A DNA stretch of 5,684 bases from CAYLXX01 sp964387955. Lineage in GTDB: Bacteria; Patescibacteriota; Microgenomatia; UBA1406; GWC2-37-13. Positions 1 to 5,584 of the stretch are shown here, one piece after another; positions within the stretch are counted from its first letter, which is position 1, and the number at the start of each line of letters is the position of its first letter. Below the pieces are notes generated by a model, which was not told where the DNA came from, did not search any database, and was given only the letters and a program-made list of their open reading frames with translations. The stretch spans positions 1-5,684 of the forward strand of contig CAYLXX010000046.1 in assembly GCA_964387955.1 (NCBI GenBank), read 5' to 3'. Made by a program: the position numbers and the translations under genes.

Positions 1-533
1 TTGATAAAAGATCCCGTAGGTCCGCCTATCGTTGGTCTGCGCTCGGCTTGTGGACTGATCACGCCGACTGCTCCCATTGCCAGAGTTTCGCAAGTTGCAT
101 CAAGGTATTCATCTAATCCTTGACCTAGCACGTATTTTTTATTTTTTACCGCGGCATGTGGAGTCACGAGAGGCACGACATTTACCATAAGTGCTTCTCC
201 AAAGCGACCAATCAACCAATTATATTGATGTTGAGCTAGGCCAGAATTTGTGAAAATATCTTTAAGATATGCATCGGTAAAATTGAATCCCATTGCGCGG
301 AGTGGGTCGCTGCGTGATGGGTGACCCAGAGCAAATAAGACGCCGTTTCGTTTTCTATCCCCACTGCCTTCTTCCATATAAGTTGGTAAAACCTCAAGAG
401 TTTGGTAAGGGTCAATGACCTCAGTAGGGAACAGTTTATTTGTAATTCCTGCAGTAAATTCTCGAAAGCGAGTTGTTGATGGACTTACTCTCGCGCTTGT
501 AACCTCTCGTCTTGATACATGAAGCTCAACCAT
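1..533 (-). CDS. Partial protein of unknown function, faintly PlsC/acyltransferase-like (3' end outside window)
   Basis: An open frame of 177 codons runs leftward from the ATG at 533-531 and leaves the window still open, so the C-terminus is missing. An in-frame TAG at 542-540 lies just upstream, so this is the first possible ATG. The product has no signal peptide or obvious membrane segment in the visible part. At residues 71-76 it reads H-P-S-R-S-D after a hydrophobic strand, which fits the HX4D catalytic motif of glycerolipid acyltransferases (PlsC family). At about residues 158-166 the string VISPQAERR lies where that family has its FPEGTR-like motif, though the key residues differ. The acyltransferase idea is an inference from these two short matches; the gene may be something else. 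It is divergent from obg and has a TATAAT box 8 bases before its start, with no ribosome binding site. Confidence 0.75.
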   Translation of the reverse strand, partial: MVELHVSRREVTSARVSPSTTRFREFTAGITNKLFPTEVIDPYQTLEVLPTYMEEGSGDRKRNGVLFALGHPSRSDPLRAMGFNFTDAYLKDIFTNSGLAQHQYNWLIGRFGEALMVNVVPLVTPHAAVKNKKYVLGQGLDEYLDATCETLAMGAVGVISPQAERRPTIGGPTGSFI

Positions 534-541
534 AAGGGTCT

Positions 542-547
542 ATTATA
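542..547 (-). promoter_or_regulatory. -10 box of the leftward gene starting at 533
   Basis: On the minus strand TATAAT lies 8 bases before the ATG at 533. Transcription would begin about 6-7 bases past the box, leaving a leader of only one or two bases. No good -35 hexamer is seen at 16-18 bases. Its upstream part overlaps the obg promoter region. Confidence 0.5.
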
Positions 548-573
548 CAAGAGCAGATGAGGTTTACATCCGG

Positions 574-579
574 TATAAT
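574..579 (+). promoter_or_regulatory. -10 box of obg, leaderless arrangement
   Basis: A perfect TATAAT is followed by 6 bases and then the obg ATG at 586. The expected transcription start falls on or next to the A of the ATG, so no leader and no ribosome binding site can be present on this transcript. No convincing -35 is visible 17 bases upstream (551-556 reads GAGCAG). Confidence 0.6.
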
Positions 580-585
580 GGCGAT

Positions 586-1521
586 ATGTTAATAGACGAA
601 GCAGAAATAGTAGTTGAAGGTGGTCACGGCGGAGCAGGCAAAGTGTCTTTTTTTGCCCGCAAAGCTGGTCCTAGCGGCGGTAATGGTGGTCACGGCGGCG
701 ATGTGTATGCTCGGGTGAATACCAATGTTCCGAGCTTAAAAAAATATGTCGAACAACTCACGTTTCATGCGCCCGATGGTCAGCCAGGAGGCATTAATCG
801 TCAACACGGGCAAAATGGTGCCCATCTCTATCTTCAAGTGCCCGTAGGTACAATCATGACCGATCTTGATACAGGTGATGAAATCGAGCTACTTAAAGAA
901 AATGACGAAGTATTGATTGCCTCAGGTGGTGAGGGTGGGCTGGGTAATGATGAGTTTAAAACTTCAACGTTTCAGACTCCTCGTAGAGCAACTCCTGGTA
1001 AAGAAGGCCGGAGGCGCCGGTTGAAACTTATTCTCAAACTCATTGCCGAATATGGCCTTATTGGACTTCCCAACGCCGGCAAAAGTAGCTTACTCAATGA
1101 GTTGACCGCTGCTAATGTCAAAACCGCCAATTACCCGTTTACGACACTTGAACCTAATCTAGGTGTTTATGACGGTCACATCATCGCCGATATTCCTGGA
1201 CTCATCGAAGGTGCGTCACAAGGTAAAGGTCTGGGAATAAAATTTCTCAAACATATCGAGAAGGTAAATCTGATTTTTCATTGTATCTCAGTTGAATCAC
1301 AGGACATAAAAAAAGATTACGAAACTGTGATCCATGAACTAGCAAAATATAACCCGCAACTCATTGCCAAAAAATCAATCATTTTACTTACAAAAACAGA
1401 TCTTGCGAGTAAAGAAGAAATAACAAAAAAAACTAAAACATTAAAAAAATTAAATCCCTCAGTGATGCCAATTTCAATTCACGACTATGATTCGCTGGAG
1501 CTTCTTAAAAAGAGTTTTTAA
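586..1521 (+). CDS. obg: Obg/CgtA family GTPase, short form without C-terminal domain
   Basis: This is the ribosome-associated GTPase needed for late 50S subunit assembly and linked to growth control. Residues 1-155 form the glycine-rich Obg fold, starting MLIDEA and containing several GGxGG loops and the PVGT strand. The G domain follows: P-loop GLPNAGKS at 160-167, switch I NYPFTTLEPNLG at 182-193, and G3 DIPGLIEGA at 202-210. The G4 motif is TKTD at 269-272 instead of the usual NKxD, and G5 is poorly preserved. The protein stops at 311 residues, whereas family members are commonly 330-430 or more and often carry an OCT domain; here nothing follows the G domain. The last 60 residues are lysine-rich. 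The start is fixed by the conserved N-terminus and by the -10 box 6 bases upstream. The stop codon overlaps that of the convergent gene. Identification is secure. Confidence 0.97.
   Translation: MLIDEAEIVVEGGHGGAGKVSFFARKAGPSGGNGGHGGDVYARVNTNVPSLKKYVEQLTFHAPDGQPGGINRQHGQNGAHLYLQVPVGTIMTDLDTGDEIELLKENDEVLIASGGEGGLGNDEFKTSTFQTPRRATPGKEGRRRRLKLILKLIAEYGLIGLPNAGKSSLLNELTAANVKTANYPFTTLEPNLGVYDGHIIADIPGLIEGASQGKGLGIKFLKHIEKVNLIFHCISVESQDIKKDYETVIHELAKYNPQLIAKKSIILLTKTDLASKEEITKKTKTLKKLNPSVMPISIHDYDSLELLKKSF
1505..1521. terminator. AT-only palindrome at the convergent gene ends, possible weak bidirectional terminator
   Basis: TTAAAAA-GAG-TTTTTAA is a perfect 7-base inverted repeat with a 3-base loop. 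It spans the last codons of obg and the overlapping stop of the opposing gene. It is symmetric, so each strand would end in a T run, but the stem contains no G-C pair and may simply reflect lysine codons. No better terminator is present between the two genes. Confidence 0.22.
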
Positions 1522-2096
1522 TATTTTATATATTTGTGAATATAATCGAGAAATTTACCATAATGAGTATATATTAAGTAGACTTGCAAACAGACAAATC
1601 CTGGAAAAATAATGAGCTTCTCGATCAATCCACCTGTTTTTATGCGCAAAGATTTTATAGGCGGTAGGCCGAAACGGATAGATATCGGAAACAGCCAAGG
1701 TACTCCCTCATGAGTAAAAGTATCTGCAACAAGATGTGAAATATAGCCTATCATAAAGCTCCACCAAACAATTTGCATGTTAACAAGGAGAAACGTTTTT
1801 GCCCAAGTTAAAAGAATATTCAAGCCAATACCAAATAAAATTATGCCTATAAAAGAATGTGAAATGAGGCGATGCCCTCCAAGTAAAGGTGATATGATGC
1901 GACCTATAATCGATCCTTCGGGGAATGACTGCCAGAGATGTGCTGTGGGCTGATCAATATCGGGTGCTATTCCTCCTGTTAGATTAGCGCCAATGGCCAC
2001 CAATACTGTAGCTAAAGATATTGGTGCAGGACTTGTGACTGCCGCAATATATATGATACAGGTTAGAGCAATAGCGTCATGTGTCCGTCCAGTCAT
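1518..2096 (-). CDS. YdjM/DUF457-type membrane-bound metal-dependent hydrolase-like protein
   Basis: The 192-residue product matches the YdjM-like family (LexA-regulated YdjM in E. coli), integral membrane proteins with conserved His and Asp residues and a presumed but unproven hydrolase activity. Visible motifs in order: RTH at residues 4-6, GGIAPDIDQP at 41-50, GHRLISHS at 74-81, and GYISHLVADTFTHEGV at 117-132. These supply the putative metal ligands H6, D46, D48, H75, H80, H121, D125 and H129. Hydrophobic segments lie at about 10-40, 82-105, 108-122 and 163-177, consistent with several membrane passes. The ATG shares ATGA with the stop of the upstream methyltransferase, so translation is probably coupled and transcription comes from the methyltransferase promoter. 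The gene ends tail to tail with obg, overlapping by 4 bases. The family call is good; the biochemical role is not known. Confidence 0.88.
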   Translation of the reverse strand: MTGRTHDAIALTCIIYIAAVTSPAPISLATVLVAIGANLTGGIAPDIDQPTAHLWQSFPEGSIIGRIISPLLGGHRLISHSFIGIILFGIGLNILLTWAKTFLLVNMQIVWWSFMIGYISHLVADTFTHEGVPWLFPISIRFGLPPIKSLRIKTGGLIEKLIIFPGFVCLQVYLIYTHYGKFLDYIHKYIKY

Positions 2097-2734
2097 ACCT
2101 CTAGTCTAGCAAGTTTTTCGGCGAAGACGTAGAATTTATACTTGGCAGTATCTAAACCATTTACTTCTCTGATGACATCGTATCCATTCTGTTGTAAAGC
2201 GTTAAGATAGTCTTGTTTCCCTAGCCTTCTATGAAATTCATAGCAGGCGTCAATATCGCCGTCAAATAATTCATCTATTTCCTGCATTTCGGTTTCTGTT
2301 CTAAAAGCCTGTGCAAATTCTTCTCTAGTAGCCGAGGTGAAATCATAGTCAGCGACAGTTACTATTCTTGGCGAAAATCTGCGAAAATCCGCAATAGTTT
2401 CTTCAGGAGACGTACTTAAATGATGCATGGAAAAATGGCAGCCTATGAGAGGAAATTCGCCCGTGGGAAGCACATTAGTCCACTGAGGTGCAGATTGGGG
2501 CCATCTGGGCTGTAACTGTCGATAAAGAGCAATATCAACACTCGGATCAAATGCAACCACATTGCGACCAGTCTTAGAGAAAGGTGTTGAGTGACTCGGA
2601 ATTCTACCGGCTCCAAAGTCCAAAATTGTCCTTGCTGGTAAATGAGGCATCACCTCTTCCAGAGTTTTATTAAAACTCAGATGAAAGTCATAATGTGGTG
2701 CCATCTGCTCGTAATAGTTGCGTTCATGTGCCAT
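2093..2734 (-). CDS. Class I SAM-dependent methyltransferase, substrate unknown
   Basis: With the start chosen here the protein has 213 residues. The N-terminus NYYEQMAPHYD is typical of small-molecule methyltransferases. Motif I is ILDFGAG at residues 37-43, the acidic end of strand 2 is AFDPS with D63, and a motif IV-like strand FSMHHL lies at 101-106. This is a Rossmann-fold methyltransferase that binds S-adenosylmethionine; nothing in the sequence shows the acceptor. A second in-frame ATG lies two codons upstream, at 2740-2738. I prefer 2734 because a TATAAT box directly abuts the 2740 ATG, so the mRNA would begin after it; 2734 lies 6 bases past the box, as in obg. The stop TGA at 2095-2093 overlaps the next gene's ATG, suggesting a two-gene operon. 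Its promoter is in the short gap behind the nuclease gene. Confidence 0.92.
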   Translation of the reverse strand: MAHERNYYEQMAPHYDFHLSFNKTLEEVMPHLPARTILDFGAGRIPSHSTPFSKTGRNVVAFDPSVDIALYRQLQPRWPQSAPQWTNVLPTGEFPLIGCHFSMHHLSTSPEETIADFRRFSPRIVTVADYDFTSATREEFAQAFRTETEMQEIDELFDGDIDACYEFHRRLGKQDYLNALQQNGYDVIREVNGLDTAKYKFYVFAEKLARLEV

Positions 2735-2740
2735 ATCCAT

Positions 2741-2769
2741 ATTATACTATAGGATATCTATGAATTCAA
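2741..2769 (-). promoter_or_regulatory. Promoter of the methyltransferase-membrane protein operon
   Basis: On the minus strand TTGAAT (2769-2764), a 17-base spacer and TATAAT (2746-2741) form a near-consensus promoter. The ATG at 2734 lies 6 bases after the -10 box. An overlapping second -10 candidate, TATCCT (2756-2751), has no good -35 partner. Confidence 0.65.
2743..2758 (-). repeat. 16-base promoter motif, copy 1
   Basis: The minus strand reads GATATCCTATAGTATA, identical to 5080-5095 on the plus strand. Both copies overlap the -10 region of a gene. The motif is built from two adjacent 6-base palindromes, GATATC and CTATAG. Confidence 0.6.
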
Positions 2770-2785
2770 GAAAATGTGGGTAATT

Positions 2786-4201
2786 TTAGTTAGATTTATC
2801 GAAGAAATCTTCTGGATTGATTTGTTTAATGCGCTTGGAATAGGATGGATGTTTGATAAACCGATTGAGTATTTTATAGGTATCGAAATCAAATGTGTGT
2901 TCGTTTGACAGCTCCTTTTCTAGAGCATCGTCTTCCCAGCGAACCTTGCCTAGATAACACCAATTATCAACCACGAAACCCTCGCTGACTTGCGCGACCT
3001 CATCTCGTTCTTGTATCATAATCGGGCCCTTAAATGGCCACGGCCTGATAACTGTTTCTCCGAAAGCTTCCAAACAACGAAGATTGTATTTAGCAACTGA
3101 CTCACGACCGATGCAGGCTCCACTACAAATACCTAATTTATGATAAAAACAAGCGCCGACAGTTTTTTCCAACCCCAGAAGTTTTGCACATAAACTGTGT
3201 TCCTTGGCCAGGTAGGTTAAAAACTCTTTTGCTTGCCTTTTAGATTTACTGATTGTCAAAAGTGATGTTAAGTCAGAGGGCGCTATTTTAGCGACTGTAC
3301 TTAAATTAACTCGCATATACCCATTGGAGTCTTCGTTTTTTTGAACTGCTACAAGCTTGGAGCTCACTCGCAGTTGCCGGTTATATAAGGGATACAATTT
3401 CTTGATGAGCGAAGATTCAAGAAGGAGTGCACCTAATTCGCCTATCGTCGGAATGGTCTTAATAGATTTTATCTGTTGGCACATATTTAGTTTTCTACCG
3501 GATGTTAAATCTGTTGAAAAATGCGACTGTACCCGTTCGCGCATATTGATACTTTTTCCTACATAAAGAGGTGACCCTTCTTCACTATAAAAAATATAGA
3601 CTCCGGGAGTTTCGGGAATTTCTTCTAGCGTGTTTTGAGGCAGCGCTGAAGGAAGATAGGTTTTTTTCATCACCCGATCGATAGCCGCCTGAATTTTTTC
3701 TCCAGGAAATTTATTTTGAACGAGTTGAAAAAATTCCCACATCACTTTGGCATCATCAAGAGCTCGGTGTCTTTTTTCACATTTAAAATGGAATCGTTCG
3801 ATAAGACTGTCTAGACTGTGTTTTTTATATTGAGGAAATAACTGTCGCGATAATTTCACGGTGCACATAGTTTTCGCCTGAAACGGCATGTTATAGCGAC
3901 GCAGTTCATTTTTGACGAAGCCATAATCGAAGCGCGCATTATGGGCGACAAATGTACATCCGTCCAATAACGTATAAATATCATCTTTTACTTGGGAAAA
4001 AGATGGCGCATCTTCCAATTCCTCAGAGGTTATACCCGTAATTTGGGTGATAAATGGGTTAAGGTACATTTCTGGATTAATGAGACTTTGGTACGTCTCA
4101 ACAACCTTATTATCCTCCACACGTATGATTCCGACCTCGATAATGCGGTCATAAACAGGGCTTGAACCGGTTGTTTCTACATCGATAAAAGCTAGTTTCA
4201 T
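2786..4201 (-). CDS. DnaQ-like exonuclease fused to UvrC/Cho-type GIY-YIG nuclease
   Basis: The 471-residue protein joins two DNA-processing nucleases. Residues 1-165 are a DEDDh 3'-5' exonuclease of the DNA polymerase III epsilon type: DVETTG with D7 and E9, HNARFD with D92, and HRALDD with H145 and D150. Residues 195-275 are a GIY-YIG domain close to UvrC and Cho: PGVYIF at 199-204, YVGKS at 213-217, arginines at 221 and 223, and the likely metal-binding E262 in LLLESSLIKKLYPLYN. Residues 338-363 hold C-x12-C-x7-C-x3-C, much like the cysteines of UvrC that bind a 4Fe-4S cluster. The UvrC RNase H-like and HhH domains are absent, so by family logic it could make only the 3' incision, as Cho does. 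Such DnaQ-Cho fusions are known in other bacteria, including Mycobacterium. All catalytic residues appear intact. The initial MKLAFIDVETTG supports this start. Confidence 0.95.
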   Translation of the reverse strand: MKLAFIDVETTGSSPVYDRIIEVGIIRVEDNKVVETYQSLINPEMYLNPFITQITGITSEELEDAPSFSQVKDDIYTLLDGCTFVAHNARFDYGFVKNELRRYNMPFQAKTMCTVKLSRQLFPQYKKHSLDSLIERFHFKCEKRHRALDDAKVMWEFFQLVQNKFPGEKIQAAIDRVMKKTYLPSALPQNTLEEIPETPGVYIFYSEEGSPLYVGKSINMRERVQSHFSTDLTSGRKLNMCQQIKSIKTIPTIGELGALLLESSLIKKLYPLYNRQLRVSSKLVAVQKNEDSNGYMRVNLSTVAKIAPSDLTSLLTISKSKRQAKEFLTYLAKEHSLCAKLLGLEKTVGACFYHKLGICSGACIGRESVAKYNLRCLEAFGETVIRPWPFKGPIMIQERDEVAQVSEGFVVDNWCYLGKVRWEDDALEKELSNEHTFDFDTYKILNRFIKHPSYSKRIKQINPEDFFDKSN

Positions 4202-4222
4202 ATGGTGCTAAGCAGTACTTTT

Positions 4223-4252
4223 ATATTAACAGATTTTGTGCCTGGTGTGCAA
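4223..4252 (-). promoter_or_regulatory. Possible promoter of the exonuclease-nuclease gene
   Basis: On the minus strand TTGCAC (4252-4247), an 18-base spacer and TAATAT (4228-4223) could form a promoter, with a leader of roughly 15 bases before the ATG at 4201. That leader has no Shine-Dalgarno sequence. The match is weaker than for the other genes, and the region overlaps the divergent tRNA promoter. Confidence 0.25.
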
Positions 4253-4259
4253 GGGCAAG

Positions 4260-4268
4260 TGGTATAAT
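4260..4268 (+). promoter_or_regulatory. Extended -10 promoter of tRNA-Leu
   Basis: TGG-TATAAT is a perfect -10 box with the extended TGn element, ending 10 bases before the tRNA 5' end, so a precursor leader of only a few bases is expected. No strong -35 sits at the right distance. Confidence 0.6.
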
Positions 4269-4278
4269 TACTGATATA

Positions 4279-4360
4279 GCCGGGGTGGTGGAACTGGTAG
4301 ACACGCAGTCTTGAGGAGGCTGTGTCGAAAGACGTGGAGGTTCAAGTCCTCTCCCCGGCA
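4279..4360 (+). tRNA. tRNA-Leu (anticodon GAG)
   Basis: The acceptor GCCGGGG (4279-4285) pairs fully with CCCCGGC (4353-4359), followed by discriminator A at 4360. The D arm GTGGAACTGGTAGACAC is typical of leucine tRNAs. The anticodon stem CAGTC/GGCTG (one G-T pair) encloses the loop TTGAGGA, giving anticodon GAG at 4313-4315, which reads CUC and CUU. A long variable arm with the small hairpin GTC-GAAA-GAC marks a class II tRNA. The T arm is GGAGG-TTCAAGT-CCTCT. CCA is not encoded: CAT follows the discriminator, so CCA must be added enzymatically. The gene looks functional. Confidence 0.97.
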
Positions 4361-4388
4361 CATAAATTTTTATCAGAAGTATTCATCG

Positions 4389-4417
4389 TTGACATCATCT
4401 TCTTAGTGTTCTAATCT
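4389..4417 (+). promoter_or_regulatory. Promoter of the gene starting at 4425, leaderless
   Basis: A perfect TTGACA (4389-4394), an exact 17-base spacer and TAATCT (4412-4417) precede the ATG by 7 bases. The predicted transcription start coincides with the start codon. No ribosome binding site is present upstream. Confidence 0.7.
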
Positions 4418-4424
4418 ATTCCTA

Positions 4425-4877
4425 ATGAGTAAAAAAAACATAAAATCTAGAAATTTCTTTAATACAACTTTAATTATAGCTATTCTGATGGCTATCCTAT
4501 TAGTAGTAACTAAGATTATATTCTTACCTTTATTTGATGGACTGAGTTATATGAAAGAAGTGATTTCTATTATGGACACAATCCCAAATTATCCAAACAG
4601 TTACAATGTACGCATATATAGTGAAAGCGAAGCATATTGTGAAATGTGTTATTTCTCACCAAAAAATGAAAAAGATTTTTCTACAGATGACACCTCAGAG
4701 AATGTATACAAGTATTATGATAAATATTTTATTGAGAATGGTTGGAATATAAGTTGGCATAAAAATCTTGAAGCTGTTCCATATGTTCAATATACGAAAC
4801 AAATTAACAATAACACATATAGTATAACCATCATAAATGCAGGCAGAAATTTTCTTATCCGGTTTAAATTGAAGTAA
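4425..4877 (+). CDS. Membrane-anchored extracytoplasmic protein of unknown function
   Basis: The 150-residue product is not recognised as a named family. It has a basic N-terminus (residues 2-9) and one strongly hydrophobic segment at about 14-36, with no lipobox, so it is probably anchored with the C-terminal part outside. The outer part is rich in Asn, Tyr, Lys and Ile. It shows a YPNS stretch at 56-59, a CxxC at 72-75, and ENVYKYYDKYFIENGW at 92-107. The order of a YPxx stretch, then a VxxYY helix ending in GW, recalls small exported domains found in many bacterial lipoproteins; this is a loose resemblance only. The CxxC could form a disulfide or bind metal. The gene is clearly AT-rich compared with obg. 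It follows tRNA-Leu but has its own near-consensus promoter, which also fixes the start. Confidence 0.85.
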   Translation: MSKKNIKSRNFFNTTLIIAILMAILLVVTKIIFLPLFDGLSYMKEVISIMDTIPNYPNSYNVRIYSESEAYCEMCYFSPKNEKDFSTDDTSENVYKYYDKYFIENGWNISWHKNLEAVPYVQYTKQINNNTYSITIINAGRNFLIRFKLK

Positions 4878-5079
4878 TTTTATAGTTCAAATCTTTTAAA
4901 TCAACGCATCTCAATATTGCAATTTTAAGGGCCTCTTTCTCTCTCATATCTAACGATACAGAAAGATAGGTTCGAAAATCGTCCCAGATGGTGCGCCTCT
5001 TTTATTACAAATCTATGTAATGAGATAAGTTTGAATGCTGTTCATTAGAGTATACCGCTTGCAATTTCTCTTGGAACAT
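4864..5079 (-). pseudogene. Possible broken small gene with two in-frame stop codons
   Basis: On the minus strand one frame runs from an ATG at 5079 to a TAA at 4866-4864 (72 codons), interrupted by tandem TAA TAA at codons 25-26. The first part reads MFQEKLQAVYSNEQ and ends HYIDL; the second includes IWDDFRTYLSVSLDMREKEA and ends KITSI. The second part is amphipathic and free of low-complexity sequence, so it looks protein-like, and the frame has no other stop. It fills nearly the whole gap between the two neighbouring plus-strand genes and overlaps the end of the first by 14 bases. It could be a decayed gene, two tiny ORFs, or chance. No family is recognised and no strong promoter is seen. 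Confidence 0.25.
5004..5021. repeat. Inverted repeat ATTACA-N6-TGTAAT
   Basis: A perfect 6-base inverted repeat with a 6-base spacer lies about 75 bases upstream of the start at 5095, upstream of that gene's -35 box. The symmetry is operator-like, but a repeat this short and AT-rich can occur by chance. It also covers the double stop of the possible minus-strand pseudogene. Confidence 0.25.
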
Positions 5080-5087
5080 GATATCCT
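5059..5087 (+). promoter_or_regulatory. Promoter of the gene starting at 5095, leaderless
   Basis: TTGCAA (5059-5064), an exact 17-base spacer and TATCCT (5082-5087) are followed by 7 bases and the ATG at 5095. Spacing matches the promoter of the gene at 4425 exactly. No ribosome binding site is present. Confidence 0.6.
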
Positions 5088-5095
5088 ATAGTATA
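5080..5095 (+). repeat. 16-base promoter motif, copy 2
   Basis: GATATCCTATAGTATA is identical to the minus strand at 2758-2743. Here it contains the TATCCT -10 box and ends on the A of the start codon. Confidence 0.6.
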
Positions 5096-5559
5096 TGGAA
5101 CGATTGAGATTTAGTGGGCAACTTGAGGCTAAAAAGAGAGTCATAGCCATTGGAGGCTTAGTTAGTCTGGCAACCCTCACTGGAGTTGGTTTAGTTACTC
5201 GTCAAGAAGATCGAGTACCTGCTATTGTTGTTGACAAGGAAGATGTTCTGTATAGTCAGCTGAAAGAAAATAACTGCCGTGTAGAGTTCAGTGGCCAAAC
5301 AAGTCCTCTTTCTGGCCCCTTTCGAGATGTTGAGCCAATCATACAAAATGCTATAGAACCAATGTTTCCAGCTATCACTACATCTGTCCAATGTGGTTTT
5401 TCAACAAATGCTGGACCCAAACCTTCTCAGCCTGAAGTTTATTTACTTGATCTTAATAACTGCGCTGATGAAAGTACCAAACCTGATTGTAACTATACGG
5501 TTGTAGTTGATAAACAAACATTTAAAAAAAACAGTATTGGTAGTCAGTTCCAGCCTTGA
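5095..5559 (+). CDS. Exported or membrane-anchored four-cysteine protein of unknown function
   Basis: The 154-residue product has a basic N-terminus (residues 3-15, with KKR at 13-15) and one hydrophobic, glycine-rich segment at about 16-35. It is therefore probably a single-pass protein with the rest outside the membrane; a cleaved signal peptide is possible. The outer part has four cysteines, C61, C100, C123 and C132, enough for two disulfides, and is rich in proline and polar residues. No lipobox, catalytic motif or known domain is seen. The start is supported by the promoter 7 bases upstream. The stop TGA at 5557-5559 lies inside the -35 box of the next gene. It stands in a row of three small membrane-anchored proteins. 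Confidence 0.82.
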   Translation: MERLRFSGQLEAKKRVIAIGGLVSLATLTGVGLVTRQEDRVPAIVVDKEDVLYSQLKENNCRVEFSGQTSPLSGPFRDVEPIIQNAIEPMFPAITTSVQCGFSTNAGPKPSQPEVYLLDLNNCADESTKPDCNYTVVVDKQTFKKNSIGSQFQP

Positions 5560-5584
5560 CATTCTACTTTAAAATAGCTAGCAT
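5556..5584 (+). promoter_or_regulatory. Promoter of the gene starting at 5591, leaderless
   Basis: A perfect TTGACA (5556-5561) overlaps the stop codon of the preceding gene. It is followed by an exact 17-base spacer, TAGCAT (5579-5584), 6 bases and the ATG at 5591. Confidence 0.6.

Noticed and set aside
619..698. Direct repeat of GGTGGTCACGGCGG at 619-632 and 685-698
   Set aside because: Both copies encode the glycine-rich GGHGG loops conserved in the Obg fold, so the repeat is explained by protein structure.
2093..2096. Recoding of TGA as glycine or tryptophan
   Set aside because: TGA ends the methyltransferase exactly at the start of the next gene and also ends the gene at 5095-5559; no long frame needs TGA as a sense codon.
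3357..3566. Plus-strand frame of 69 codons inside the exonuclease-GIY-YIG gene
   Set aside because: It lies wholly antisense to a well-supported gene and its translation has no recognisable motif or promoter.
2786..4201. GIY-YIG domain as part of a homing endonuclease or mobile intron
   Set aside because: The domain has UvrC/Cho-type flanking motifs, including LLLESSLIKKLYPLYN and the four-cysteine motif, and is fused to an exonuclease; no intron or inserted host gene is visible.
4279..4424. tRNA-Leu as an attachment site for an integrated element
   Set aside because: No second copy of the tRNA 3' end and no integrase or other mobile gene is present in the window, so nothing supports an att site here.
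5191..5391. Minus-strand frame of 66 codons inside the four-cysteine protein gene
   Set aside because: It is antisense to a gene with a clear promoter and start, and looks like a chance frame.
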